In this document: positions 34,087 through 43,286 of the stretch, one piece after another
Numbering within the stretch: the stretch's first letter is position 1
How the letters are laid out: every line of letters starts with the position of its first letter
Assembly (NCBI RefSeq): GCF_001436295.1
Contig: NZ_AYYY01000025.1
Span: 1 to 64,000, forward strand
Direction: 5' to 3'
DNA: 64,000 nucleotides
DNA from: Paucilactobacillus vaccinostercus DSM 20634
GTDB lineage: Bacteria > Bacillota > Bacilli > Lactobacillales > Lactobacillaceae
Translations under genes and position numbers: made by a program
The notes under the pieces: model-generated
What the model was told of the DNA's origin: nothing
Database searches by the model: none
What the model saw: the letters and a program-made list of their open reading frames with translations, nothing else

Positions 34087-35439
34087 TTACTCGTCGTGAG
34101 AATGTTCGGCTTCCTTCTTTTGGGCCTGCATTTGCCGCTTATGCCGCATTCCCTTATCCTTTTGACTACGCTTCTTCTTTTTATTGTGCCGCTTGGACTT
34201 ATTGTTATACTGATCGGCCTCATCAAACATCTTGTTGACGTGCTTATCGACACTTACCTTATCATTGGTGTGCTGATCCTTGCGCATCTTACGGTGAGCC
34301 TTAGCTTGAACTGATTCGGCCTTTTCGCCTTCTTGCGGTCGTTCATCTATGAGCTGATTGTGATAGAAGTAAATCGGCTTTAGCGTATAATCCGTGTCCG
34401 CTAGCAACTTTTTCAGGTCTCGCAGATCATGATCATTCCCGAAATTAATCACCATCCCGGGTTCCCCTTGCCGTCCGGTCCGCCCTACTCGGTGCACATA
34501 CGTCAACGGATTCGTCGGTAAGTCGTAGTTCACCACCGTTGGTAATTTTTCAATATCTAATCCCCGGGCTACGACATCCGTCGTTAGCAGGAGCTTCAAT
34601 TGGCGTTTTCGGAACATTCGAAGGGCCTTTTCCCGCTCTGTTTGGCGCTGATTACCACCTAGCACCGCAACTGAAACATGTTCATGGCGTAACCGAGCCG
34701 CCACGTAGTTTAACGTCTTAATTTGATTGAAAAATACCAGCGCTCGAAAATCTTTGATATGACTGAGCTTCCGCAGCATATCCGGTTGATGGGTCCGACT
34801 GACCTGTAGATTAGCATGCCGCACGACTCCTTGGGAATGGTCTTCATGCCGCACATCGTATTCTACGATATCTCGGCCAAACATATAGCTCAGTTCGTCC
34901 AATGTTTTCGTCCGGGTTGCCGAGAAAAAGCCCAACTGCGCCGTCATTGGCGTAGTCCGTTCAATATCTTCAATGACTGCCAGCGTTTCATCCTGGAGCA
35001 TATCATCGGCTTCATCAACAATCATTGTCTGCAATTTTCCCAGCTTAAGGTGCCCCGTGTCAATAAGGTGTAAGACTCGTCCCGGTGTACCAACCACCAC
35101 TTCAGGATGCGCCTTTAACTTATCGACTTGGCGGTGCATGTTCGCCCCCCCAGTGAGTGCTAAGACCTTGATATCCAGTAACCGGGCCCATTCGCGCATG
35201 ACGTTAGCCGTTTGTACGCCGAGCTCCTGTGAGGGTGATAGCACTAAAATTTGAACCCCCTGCTTAGGCATGACCTTGGGTAAAATCGGTAATGTGAAGG
35301 CAATTGTCTTCCCCGATCCCGTTGGTGCAATCCCCAAAACAGAACGGTCCTGTGATAGGGCGTCAAAAACCGCGGTTTGGATCACCGTCGGTTGCTTGAA
35401 CCCCAGTTCCTTAAAATGTTCTTGAAATACTTCGATCAC
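34087..35439 (-). CDS. DEAD-box RNA helicase
   Basis: A 450-residue ATP-dependent RNA helicase. Motifs in order: Q motif (ELGFKQPTVIQ), Walker A APTGSGKT, GTPGRVL, DEAD, SAT, and the C-terminal HRVGRTGRQG. A Lys/Arg/His-rich tail (SKRHNKKKKRSQKDKG) should bind RNA, as in the CshB/YfmL group that helps ribosome assembly or growth in the cold. I favour GTG at 35439, with GAGAGGAT 8 bases upstream; an ATG at 35460 overlaps the upstream gene and lacks a clear site. Confidence 0.93.
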   Translation of the reverse strand: MIEVFQEHFKELGFKQPTVIQTAVFDALSQDRSVLGIAPTGSGKTIAFTLPILPKVMPKQGVQILVLSPSQELGVQTANVMREWARLLDIKVLALTGGANMHRQVDKLKAHPEVVVGTPGRVLHLIDTGHLKLGKLQTMIVDEADDMLQDETLAVIEDIERTTPMTAQLGFFSATRTKTLDELSYMFGRDIVEYDVRHEDHSQGVVRHANLQVSRTHQPDMLRKLSHIKDFRALVFFNQIKTLNYVAARLRHEHVSVAVLGGNQRQTEREKALRMFRKRQLKLLLTTDVVARGLDIEKLPTVVNYDLPTNPLTYVHRVGRTGRQGEPGMVINFGNDHDLRDLKKLLADTDYTLKPIYFYHNQLIDERPQEGEKAESVQAKAHRKMRKDQHTNDKVSVDKHVNKMFDEADQYNNKSKRHNKKKKRSQKDKGMRHKRQMQAQKKEAEHSHDE

Positions 35440-35452
35440 GTTGTTATCCTCT

Positions 35453-36448
35453 CTATTCATTCGGGAATTTGATTCCGGCTGATTGACGTAGTGTGTACAA
35501 TAATGAATTGACCAGTCGACTCAGCTTAAACCAGGTTTCATAGTTTTTTAATTGATTTAAATCGTTCGATGCTTCGAACAAAGCGGTAAAGGCATCAATT
35601 TCAGGCCGCATTGAATTTTCAGCCACCTCGGCCGTTAAGGCATGGGCAGTTTGTTCGGCGTCATAGTACGTAGCCGTTGTCATATCCGCAATATTATCCA
35701 TGACAAGGGTATCCTTTAACCCATATACCTCTGATGGCAGGTGCGAATTGGCAATCTTACCAAAGTTCAATGTCACCTCGAAATCATCATACGTGAGAAT
35801 GGCAACCCCTTTTCCGTCGGCCCCTGTTTCAATCATTGTTGGAAAATAGACAACACTATTGGGTTCACCAAACAGTGCGGCCGCCGCATAGACTGGATAT
35901 ACACCGAGATCTTGTAACGCACCACCGGCAAAGTCCAACGAAAAAACGTTGGACTGTTCGCCAGCCAGCACCTGATCGTAACGCGACGAATACTTCATGA
36001 ATGTCAAAGTCGCGCCCTGAATGGTGGCCATCTGTCCCAGCTGCGCTTGCACCTGTTTAAACAACGGCGTGTGAATATGCCGGGCCGCTTCGACCAGTCT
36101 TACTGCTGGATGGGCCTGAAGTAGCGCCTCAATCTGACTAAATTCATCGGGATTGGTAAAAGCAGGCTTTTCGACAATGACATGCTTATCGTTTTCAATG
36201 GCCTGTCGAACCTGTTGATAATGGAGTGCATTGGGTGAAGCAACGTACACGACATCGAAATCACCATTCATAAAAAAGTCGTCTAAATTATCGTAAAACG
36301 CGGTTGCACCATGTGGCTGACCGTAGTCTTGCGCCCGTTGCCGATCACGAGAGTAAACACTCGTCAATTGCCAGTGCCCATTTTGCACGGCTGCATCCAA
36401 CAACTGATCGGTAATCCAGTGGGTGCCAATGATTCCTAATTTTAACAT
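35453..36448 (-). CDS. Gfo/Idh/MocA family oxidoreductase
   Basis: A 331-residue NAD(P)-dependent dehydrogenase. The Rossmann domain starts LKLGIIGTHWITDQLLDAA; the conserved EKPA with its Lys comes near residue 95. The C-terminal alpha/beta domain follows (DFAGGALQDLGVYPVYAAA). The start at 36448 has AGGAGG 8 bases upstream. The substrate is probably a sugar or inositol-like polyol, but this is not determinable. Its end overlaps the helicase frame, so they may be one operon. Confidence 0.88.
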   Translation of the reverse strand: MLKLGIIGTHWITDQLLDAAVQNGHWQLTSVYSRDRQRAQDYGQPHGATAFYDNLDDFFMNGDFDVVYVASPNALHYQQVRQAIENDKHVIVEKPAFTNPDEFSQIEALLQAHPAVRLVEAARHIHTPLFKQVQAQLGQMATIQGATLTFMKYSSRYDQVLAGEQSNVFSLDFAGGALQDLGVYPVYAAAALFGEPNSVVYFPTMIETGADGKGVAILTYDDFEVTLNFGKIANSHLPSEVYGLKDTLVMDNIADMTTATYYDAEQTAHALTAEVAENSMRPEIDAFTALFEASNDLNQLKNYETWFKLSRLVNSLLYTLRQSAGIKFPNE

Positions 36449-36626
36449 GCGCCATACCTCCTGAAATAATTCTGTCATCTAATCATAATGTACTTTATCA
36501 ACTAATTACTATATTTTACGTAAATGTAAAACATATTGATCATTAATTATTGTATAATGTGCTTGAATGTTCGAAAGATCGCTAACTGCGGTGCCACAAA
36601 CTAACAAAGAAGAGGAGTATGATAGG

Positions 36627-36989
36627 ATGAAGAAACGCGGCATGTTACTATTCGGTGCAGGATTAGCGGCTGGACTGACCAGTACGTTCGGGATAGGCCG
36701 AAGCAAGAAAAAGCATGCTACGTCGCTGCCAATCTTCTACGCCGGAACGTGGGAATATTACGATATCGAACGTAATCGAACACACTACCTAGAAATCACA
36801 CCCGAACTTAAACTATCAATTGATAAGCATGAGATTTCCGCCAACGTTGAACTAATTGACGAACACCATCTAATTTACATTGATAAATTTGGTTACCACA
36901 TCACAATTCAAGCTAACGAGCAACGGCCTATTACCCTCGTTGATGAAGCGGATGATCAAACTTACACCCTAACAAGTCCCAAAAAATAG
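36627..36989 (+). CDS. DUF4828-like small protein with membrane anchor
   Basis: A 120-residue protein: a short basic start (MKKRGM), a hydrophobic helix LLFGAGLAAGLTSTFGI, then a beta-rich domain with YAGTWEYYDIERNRTHYLEI and YIDKFGYHITIQ. It resembles the lactobacillus DUF4828 family, of unknown function. The ATG at 36627 has AGAGGAG upstream. The domain looks like a small lipocalin-like or PH-like beta barrel (inference only). Confidence 0.75.
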   Translation: MKKRGMLLFGAGLAAGLTSTFGIGRSKKKHATSLPIFYAGTWEYYDIERNRTHYLEITPELKLSIDKHEISANVELIDEHHLIYIDKFGYHITIQANEQRPITLVDEADDQTYTLTSPKK

Positions 36990-36998
36990 CTATTATTC

Positions 36999-37025
36999 GC
37001 CCGCCATATCGGTCGGGCTTTTTTT
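36999..37025 (+). terminator. Terminator after DUF4828-like gene
   Basis: GCCCG-CC and GG-CGGGC form a tight hairpin followed by seven T residues. Confidence 0.85.
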
Positions 37026-37058
37026 GTAGCTTCATTTTGCGCGTTAACACCCACGCGA

Positions 37059-37841
37059 CTAGTTCACTTCTTCTTTCCATTCTTTGCGACTACCATTGAA
37101 CACGGAAATGACTAGGTCGGTCTTCTTACCGCCTACCTCTAATTTTTCGTTCCCCGTGTATTGCATAAACTTCACTTGTGAACTTTGGCGTTTGAGCTGA
37201 TCGGTAATGGTCCACCGTTTCGTGCCCGGTGTATGCGGCATCACGAGTTTCTTTTGAATCTGTGGTCCCGCCCAGATAATGCATCCCTGTCCATAGCGTT
37301 CCGATAGCAGCTCAACTAACCGAGCCAGCTTTCGCCCCTGCTTGTCGTAGTTTGGTGGATTACTAGCATACTTGCCGTAGTCGGTAATGTGAATCGCAAT
37401 CGGTAAGTTTCCTGACTGTTGCCCGATTTGGCTCACCATATAGCGATATTGTTGCTCCGCGCTACTAGAAAAGCTGAATTCCTCATAAATTCCAACCTGC
37501 AGCGTCGTTCCTGAAACACGCTCATAGTTAGAACTAAAATTGTCATCGATGTAGCTCGCTCCCGAGGTTGCCTTGAGGTAGACAAACTTGACCCCCGCAC
37601 TCTGCAGCTGATGAAAATCAATGTAGCCATCATCCTGGTCAATACTGACACCCCGAATTGGATACGCCTTAAGCACCGATTGCTGATGACTATGCCACCA
37701 AACGCCGCCAACTGCCAGCATCCCCAAAAGCAAAATCACCACAGTAACCACCCATCGGTGACGCCCGTGTTGACGCTGATGATCAAATCGCTGACGGCGA
37801 CTAACTGGTGCCGCATTTTTTGGTTCGGTTGTTACACCCAT
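37059..37841 (-). CDS. Membrane-anchored GH25-like (lysozyme-fold) protein
   Basis: A 260-residue protein: a basic N-terminus, one membrane helix near 31-48, then a GH25 muramidase-like barrel outside the cell. Family strands are recognisable: YPIRGVSIDQDDGYIDF, KFVYLKATSGASYIDDNF, LQVGIYEEFSFSSSAEQQYR and CIIWAG. The usual catalytic acids look altered: the first strand reads GVSID rather than GIDVS, and the region of the Asp-x-Glu pair reads IAIHITDYG. It may therefore be inactive or use a changed mechanism. Monocistronic. Confidence 0.78.
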   Translation of the reverse strand: MGVTTEPKNAAPVSRRQRFDHQRQHGRHRWVVTVVILLLGMLAVGGVWWHSHQQSVLKAYPIRGVSIDQDDGYIDFHQLQSAGVKFVYLKATSGASYIDDNFSSNYERVSGTTLQVGIYEEFSFSSSAEQQYRYMVSQIGQQSGNLPIAIHITDYGKYASNPPNYDKQGRKLARLVELLSERYGQGCIIWAGPQIQKKLVMPHTPGTKRWTITDQLKRQSSQVKFMQYTGNEKLEVGGKKTDLVISVFNGSRKEWKEEVN

Positions 37842-37928
37842 TCATCCCTACATCTCCTACCAAAATTCATAGTTCCATTTTACCAAATATTCGTCTCAAG
37901 TAACATTGTTGGTAGCAGATTGTAACGA

Positions 37929-38771
37929 TTACTTATAAGTTTGATTAATTGCCTGGTTGACCTCATCGATCACCTTTGCCGTCTCATCCGCCTGTTCGGT
38001 GGCCACTGCCAAAAATAAACTATCCATAATTGTTAGTTGTGCGACCAAGGACGATAGATTTTCCGCACGCTCGTTAATATTTTCTGCGACTGAAATCAAC
38101 CTGATTTCAGCTAACTGCGCGAGCGAACTATCTGGAGAACTCGAAATAACAATCATCGGCACCCGTTGTTGGTGCAACCGACGTGCAATCGCAACCGTCT
38201 GATTGTTCTCACCAGAATGCGAAATAATAATGGCACATTCTTTTTTGGTCATTTTAACGGCTTGCATCATCTGAATATCGAAATCGGGATGATACTGACA
38301 ATCAAGACTGGTCCGCAAAAACTTGTGATACCCATTTAAAGCCACAATTGATGACCCACCGAGGCCAAAGAAAGTAACCCGCTGGGCCTTACTGATCAGG
38401 GCTACCGCTTGATTGAGTTGCCGTTCATTGAGCATTGCTTTGGTCGATTGAAGTGCATTAATTGCCCCGTTAAATGTTTTTTCAGTAATTCTAGCAGCTG
38501 TATCCCGTTGTTCGATCATCTCCGTTAAACTGGATGGCGCCTTATCGGTCGTGGCTAGGTTAAACAAAAAGTCTCGATAGTTAGAATAACCAATGCGTTT
38601 CACAAATCGAGAAATTGAAGCTGTCGACGTGTGACAATTATTGGCCAATTCTGAAATTGTATTTCTCTGAATGGTATCTAAATTGGCCAACATGTAATCC
38701 GCAATCTTTTGCTCGCCATGACTAAAGCTAGGATAATACGCCTTAATTCTAACAACGCCGTTATTTTTCAA
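37929..38771 (-). CDS. RpiR/MurR family regulator, probable gluconate regulator
   Basis: A 280-residue regulator: N-terminal RpiR helix-turn-helix (residues 1-77, with ISELANNCHTSTASISRFVK) and a C-terminal SIS sugar-phosphate isomerase domain (about 120-255, with FFGLGGSSIVALNGYHKF and ISHSGENNQTV). SIS domains bind sugar phosphates. The start is a TTG with AGGAG 8 bases upstream. It is divergent from gluconate kinase and probably controls it, responding to 6-phosphogluconate or a related ligand (inference). Confidence 0.88.
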   Translation of the reverse strand: MKNNGVVRIKAYYPSFSHGEQKIADYMLANLDTIQRNTISELANNCHTSTASISRFVKRIGYSNYRDFLFNLATTDKAPSSLTEMIEQRDTAARITEKTFNGAINALQSTKAMLNERQLNQAVALISKAQRVTFFGLGGSSIVALNGYHKFLRTSLDCQYHPDFDIQMMQAVKMTKKECAIIISHSGENNQTVAIARRLHQQRVPMIVISSSPDSSLAQLAEIRLISVAENINERAENLSSLVAQLTIMDSLFLAVATEQADETAKVIDEVNQAINQTYK

Positions 38772-38830
38772 AGTTTCATCTCCTGAATTTGACTGTCATT
38801 TTTATATGTAAATATTTTACAATAAATCGC

Positions 38831-38859
38831 TTGATTTGTGAAAGCGTTTTTCATATAAT
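38831..38859 (+). promoter_or_regulatory. gntK promoter overlapped by a cre site
   Basis: TTGATT (38831-38836), a 17-base spacer and TATAAT (38854-38859) make a strong sigma-A promoter. The spacer holds TGAAAGCGTTTTTCA (38839-38853), a close match to the CcpA catabolite-response element with a TGAAA/TTTCA dyad. Position over the promoter predicts repression on preferred sugars. Confidence 0.78.
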
Positions 38860-38952
38860 GTAGTCTGATACTTTAATTTAGTACTACTATAAATAGGTTA
38901 TTTCAACTTAATTTTAATCCTTAAGCACACTCAAAAAGGAAGGGATATTTTA

Positions 38953-40491
38953 ATGGATTACATGATCGGGGTCGACTTAGGTACCACCAGTACCAAGGCT
39001 GTTTTATACGATGATAACTGCAACGTACTGGGCTACGCTAATAAGCTATACCCACTCTACCAAGACAAACCGGACATGGCGGAAGAAGATCCCAATGAAA
39101 TCTTCGATGCTGTTGTTGATGCATTAACTGAAGTGGTCCGCAAAGCAGATTTGCAAACCGGTAAACTTCGCGGTGTTTCGTTCTCTGCCGCAATGCACAG
39201 TCTGATTGGTTTGGATAAAAACCACCAACCAATTACACGGGTCATCACATGGGCCGATAACCGCGCCGAAAAATATGCAGATGAATATAAGAAAAATGGA
39301 ATCGGTTTCGAACTCTATAAAAAGACGGGAACCCCAACACACCCAATGTCACCACTCTACAAACTATTGTGGTTGAAGAACGAACATCGTGACATCTATG
39401 ACGATGCTGCTTACTGGGTTGGCATTAAAGAATATATCTTCTGGCGTCTCTTCGGCGTTTTGAAAGAAGAATATTCGATTGCTTCCGCAACTGGTCTTTT
39501 CAACATCTTTAACTTAGATTGGGACGAACAAGCCCTTGAAGTAACCGGCGTTAAGCGGGAACAATTACCAGAATTAGTCGATCCACTGGCACAAGTAACT
39601 GGTATGCACGACGAATACGCCAAAGTCATCGGCATTCCAACTGATACCCCATTCATTATGGGTGCTTCAGACGGAACACTCTCTAACTTAGGCGTTAACG
39701 CCATCAAGCCGGGAGTGGTTGCTGTTACAATCGGGACCTCTGGTGCCGTTCGTGTGGTCACTGATAAGCCAACCATTGATCCAAAGGGCCGAGTTTTCTG
39801 CTACGCCCTGACAAAGGACAAATGGGTGGTCGGCGGACCTGTTAACAACGGTGGTATCGTCTTCCGTTGGGTTCGTGATCAACTCTTCGCCCCTGAAAAA
39901 GTGACTGCCGATATGATGAACATGGATTCATACGATTTATTAACTCAAATCGCAAAAGAAATTCCAGCTGGTTCAGATGGCTTACTCTTCCACCCATTCC
40001 TTGGTGGCGAACGGGCACCAATCTGGGACGCTAACGCTCGTGGTTCATTCTTCGGTTTGACGCGGAACCATACTCGTGCACACATGGTTCGTGCCGCACT
40101 GGAAGGAATTGTCTACAATCTCTACACCGTGATGCTAGCCCTTGAAGAAGTCGTTGGTAAGCCAAAAGAAATCATGGCAACCGGTGGTTTCGCCCGTTCA
40201 GAACTCTGGCGTCAAATGTTAGCCGACATTTTTGAAAGTCCTGTTACTATTCCTGACGCCTTCGAAAGTGGCTGTTTAGCCGCTGTTGTGCTGGCGATGA
40301 AGAGTATTGGAACCATTGATGATCTATCAGAAATTGAAAAGTTCATTGGTAAGACCAACACTTATCAACCAAACCCCGACAACTTCCCTGTTTACCGCGA
40401 ACTCGTTCCAATCTACATTCGTTTGAGCCGTCAGCTTCAAACAGAATACGCAAACATTGCGAACTTCCAACGTAAATTTGGTAATAACTAG
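38953..40491 (+). CDS. gntK: Gluconate kinase (FGGY family)
   Basis: A 512-residue FGGY-type kinase that phosphorylates gluconate to 6-phosphogluconate. The N-terminal ATPase strand is MIGVDLGTTSTKAVLYD; RGVSFSAAMHSLIG and the catalytic ITWADNRA come next; the C-terminal domain has GTSGAVR, the LGGERAPIWD stretch and MATGGFARSELWRQMLADI. An AAGGAAGGG site precedes the ATG. It has a cre-bearing promoter and a divergent RpiR regulator. Gluconate specificity is by family resemblance; no permease gene adjoins it here. Confidence 0.92.
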   Translation: MDYMIGVDLGTTSTKAVLYDDNCNVLGYANKLYPLYQDKPDMAEEDPNEIFDAVVDALTEVVRKADLQTGKLRGVSFSAAMHSLIGLDKNHQPITRVITWADNRAEKYADEYKKNGIGFELYKKTGTPTHPMSPLYKLLWLKNEHRDIYDDAAYWVGIKEYIFWRLFGVLKEEYSIASATGLFNIFNLDWDEQALEVTGVKREQLPELVDPLAQVTGMHDEYAKVIGIPTDTPFIMGASDGTLSNLGVNAIKPGVVAVTIGTSGAVRVVTDKPTIDPKGRVFCYALTKDKWVVGGPVNNGGIVFRWVRDQLFAPEKVTADMMNMDSYDLLTQIAKEIPAGSDGLLFHPFLGGERAPIWDANARGSFFGLTRNHTRAHMVRAALEGIVYNLYTVMLALEEVVGKPKEIMATGGFARSELWRQMLADIFESPVTIPDAFESGCLAAVVLAMKSIGTIDDLSEIEKFIGKTNTYQPNPDNFPVYRELVPIYIRLSRQLQTEYANIANFQRKFGNN

Positions 40492-40502
40492 TCAATTAAT
40501 TC

Positions 40503-40541
40503 AGCATCCCCGTCATATTTAATGGTGGGGATGCTTTTTTA
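40503..40541 (+). terminator. Terminator after gntK
   Basis: GCATCCCC pairs with GGGGATGC, followed by six T residues. Confidence 0.88.
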
Positions 40542-40607
40542 CGCCGTTTTCATCTCCGTGTAATTTGCTGTACAATAGTGGTATTAAAATCCAAAGTAAG
40601 CAGGTTG

Positions 40608-41183
40608 ATGAATGTGAAAAAAATTGCAGTCTATTGTGGCGCTTCTCTCGGATCTAATCCGGTTTACCAGCAAGCAGGAGCAGCCCTAGGCCAATGGTTG
40701 GCCGAACATGAAATTGGTTTAGTGTACGGCGGCGGTAAGTATGGCCTCATGGGCGTCATCGCCAAATCGGTTCTTGATCATAACGGCGTCGTTTGGGGCG
40801 TGATTACCAAGGAACTTGAAAATCGAGGAACAGTACTCGATACAGTTACTCACCTCCAAGTAGTTGATAACATGGCCGCCCGCAAATCCGCCATGATGAA
40901 CCTTTCGGAAGGCTTCATCGCCTTTCCCGGTGGTCCAGGCACCCTCGAAGAAATTGCCGAAGCCTTTTCATGGGCCCTCATTGGGGACAACAGTGAACCA
41001 TGTGCCTTTTATAACGTCAATCATTATTATCAACCCCTGCAGGCGATGTATGATCAAATGACCAGCGAAGGCTTTCTCTCGGAACAAGGCCGCAGCAAAC
41101 TGCTTTTCTCTGATTCCATCGATGAAATTCAACAGTTTATGGCCAGTTATGAGCCCCCAACAATTCGGACTTACCATCGTTAA
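40608..41183 (+). CDS. LOG family protein (cytokinin riboside phosphoribohydrolase-like)
   Basis: A 191-residue TIGR00730/LOG protein, a Rossmann-like nucleoside 5'-monophosphate phosphoribohydrolase. Signatures are YCGASLGSNPVYQQA, LVYGGGKYGLMGVIA and PGGPGTLEEIAEAF, with the catalytic Arg and Glu. The start is either ATG at 40608 or GTG at 40614; AGG lies best spaced for the GTG. Its bacterial substrate is not certain. The ORF is followed by a shared terminator with the convergent gshA. Confidence 0.9.
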   Translation: MNVKKIAVYCGASLGSNPVYQQAGAALGQWLAEHEIGLVYGGGKYGLMGVIAKSVLDHNGVVWGVITKELENRGTVLDTVTHLQVVDNMAARKSAMMNLSEGFIAFPGGPGTLEEIAEAFSWALIGDNSEPCAFYNVNHYYQPLQAMYDQMTSEGFLSEQGRSKLLFSDSIDEIQQFMASYEPPTIRTYHR

Positions 41184-41190
41184 AAAGTGA

Positions 41191-41226
41191 GCGCAACTCC
41201 AAAATTTGGAATTGCGCCCTTTTTTT
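41191..41226 (+). terminator. Terminator between LOG gene and gshA
   Basis: GCGCAA-TCCAAA pairs with TTTGGA-TTGCGC, followed by CCTTTTTTT. It sits between convergent genes and abuts the gshA stop. Confidence 0.85.
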
Positions 41227-42733
41227 ATTCATTCACTAATTTAATTGCTTCTGGAAAATGCTGTAATACAAACTCGTGCACACCCTTAGGAAATTCCAAG
41301 GTGGCCTGCGCGTCGAATGTTTCTTGGTTGTCCTCATACGTTAGTTCAACCTTATAATTCAGTAGCTGACACCGAATCCCGATCACAACCGCCTCACGAA
41401 CTAACTTCTGAATAGACTCCGAATAACGATCGGCGAGCACCTGCACCGGCTGTTGGGCACTACGAACCCGAAGATAGCGATCATTAGCCACTTTCAAGCC
41501 GTACGACAGAAGCGAATCATCTTCAATTCGAACGGCTAACTGCGCACCGAGTGTCAAGTCCACGTTGCGAACTCGTTTAGCCGCAATCGCGATCGCCGTG
41601 GTATATTTTTGCGGTGCATTCACGCGTTGGGCAAAAATTGCCAGCTGATTCAATAGTTTACCGCCCAAATCGCGGACCCACTCAGGACGGTCTTTGGGAT
41701 CACCAAGGGCAATCTCTTCATTACGCTGATCAGCGTCTCGTAACGCCGTCGTCATGTCCGTTGGTAAGTCAGCCGCCATACTATAGGCCAAAAAGATTTC
41801 TAGTAAATCCAGCGTATCATCGCTAAGACCTGCCCGTGACAGTGGATCTAGGTCAAATGACCGAAATTCAAGGTAGTCAATACCCTGTTTAAGCAACTCA
41901 TCAAGATTGTCCGAAGTTCCTTTAATTCGAACCGGTCCATAAAATTCATGAATGGAATAAAATTTACCATCTGCGACAAATTGCTTAAGCTGACTTACCT
42001 GATCAGCCAATGACTCATACGTCACCACTTCATCATTGTAATTACTGTATCCCAGACTGCTACTCCGAAGACTTCTCACCGGGTAGTCTAGGTCGCGTGG
42101 TAATTTTTGATAATTATTTTCGGAAATTGGGGAGGCACCAAACAAATATGTGAAGAACCAGCGATTTAACACAAAGTTTTGCGCTAGCTTAAAGTAGAGC
42201 GCGTTTTTGAAGGCCGCTAAGCTCTCGTAACCGTCCGCCAGGCCATTTTCATATAGCATCTTTAGCACTTTTTCATCGACACTATAGTTGATATGAGCAC
42301 CCGCAACAATTTCGTGTTCAATGCCATACTTTCCTTCTAGGTAGTCCCGATACCCTTGAAACCACGGTCGGGTAAAATCTTCTTTCGCAAAATTGAGATC
42401 ATCAGCAACCAATTTAGGGGGCATGCTCAGCGGCCAAATCCGCTCGTCTTGGTGCAGATAACTTTGCACAATTTGTTGCAACATCTTTAAATTCTTGACC
42501 GCTTCTTTACCACCACGCGTCGGTTCTGTGATTAATTCCAACATACTATCTGTAAAGTCAGACTGAAGGTAGGGATGGTACCGACGAGATCCGAACGCAC
42601 CAGGATAGGGATAACGACTGAGTCGCCCGTCCGTTGTAATTCGATGCTCCTCAACCTCCAAACCAAAGAAGCCTTGGAATAGCTGTTCGTTAAGGCCTAA
42701 TTCATCAATCAGTTGTTCGAATTTATCTACCAT
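41225..42733 (-). CDS. gshA: Glutamate-cysteine ligase
   Basis: GshA joins glutamate and cysteine, the first step of glutathione synthesis. The 502-residue protein has the family FFGLEVEEHRIT motif near 18-29, then GAFGSRRYHPYLQSDFTDSM and LITEPTRGG at the active site, GAHINYSVDE, and SSSLGYSN with LEFRSFDLDPLS. It lacks the C-terminal ATP-grasp domain of fused GshAB proteins, so alone it would make gamma-glutamylcysteine. I use ATG at 42733, with AGGTGG upstream. Confidence 0.9.
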   Translation of the reverse strand: MVDKFEQLIDELGLNEQLFQGFFGLEVEEHRITTDGRLSRYPYPGAFGSRRYHPYLQSDFTDSMLELITEPTRGGKEAVKNLKMLQQIVQSYLHQDERIWPLSMPPKLVADDLNFAKEDFTRPWFQGYRDYLEGKYGIEHEIVAGAHINYSVDEKVLKMLYENGLADGYESLAAFKNALYFKLAQNFVLNRWFFTYLFGASPISENNYQKLPRDLDYPVRSLRSSSLGYSNYNDEVVTYESLADQVSQLKQFVADGKFYSIHEFYGPVRIKGTSDNLDELLKQGIDYLEFRSFDLDPLSRAGLSDDTLDLLEIFLAYSMAADLPTDMTTALRDADQRNEEIALGDPKDRPEWVRDLGGKLLNQLAIFAQRVNAPQKYTTAIAIAAKRVRNVDLTLGAQLAVRIEDDSLLSYGLKVANDRYLRVRSAQQPVQVLADRYSESIQKLVREAVVIGIRCQLLNYKVELTYEDNQETFDAQATLEFPKGVHEFVLQHFPEAIKLVNE

Positions 42734-42869
42734 CACTACCACCTGAAATCATTGTATTGTTATGCAAACTATTATAACGAAATTGCTACAGAAAAAGTAT
42801 CATTTGACCGTCCTTTTTCTGATTTAATGAGTCGCCACCGTGGCTAACCTAACCACTGATCACAGACGC

Positions 42870-43118
42870 TTAGTCTTTAGGCCGTTGATCGTAGGCCCGC
42901 TTGGACTTATACCCCGCCTTTAAAACTGTTTTCATTTGTTCAAGATGGCGTTGCTTGGTTGCTTCCGCCTTCGCACCGTATATAAACCGGGCCCACTCGC
43001 GTTGGTATCCGGGAGTCAACGATTGGAGCATTGCTTGCAAGTCTGGCTCAGCCGCGAATAATTCAATTAATGCTGGAATATCTGCTTCATAATCCTGTAA
43101 CGTTTTCTTATCTGCCAT
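42870..43118 (-). CDS. YdeI/OmpD-associated-like small protein
   Basis: An 82-residue helical protein that matches the C-terminal half of the YdeI/OmpD-associated ('bacteriocin-protection') family: LTPGYQREWARFIYGAKAEA, then KQRHLEQMKTVLKAGY. Full-length relatives also carry an N-terminal DUF1801-like part, missing here. ATG at 43118 with AGCAGG upstream. Role unknown. Confidence 0.7.
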   Translation of the reverse strand: MADKKTLQDYEADIPALIELFAAEPDLQAMLQSLTPGYQREWARFIYGAKAEATKQRHLEQMKTVLKAGYKSKRAYDQRPKD

Positions 43119-43236
43119 TTGGGTCACCTGCTATTTCTATTTTTACTTATTTTAGCATACATTCATCAAATATCATCATTGACTTGTTCTTCAAATAGTT
43201 TTGATAACAAGCTATTTTGTATTAAACTTTGATCCA

Positions 43237-43276
43237 ATAAAAAAAGCAGTCGACTCAAGGAACTCTTGAATCGATT
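43237..43276 (-). terminator. Terminator of the rlmD operon
   Basis: On the minus strand, AATCGA-TTCAAG pairs with CTTGAG-TCGACT around a short loop and runs into CTTTTTTTA, 11 bases past the 44-residue gene. Confidence 0.75.
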
Positions 43277-43286
43277 ACTTTTTAGA

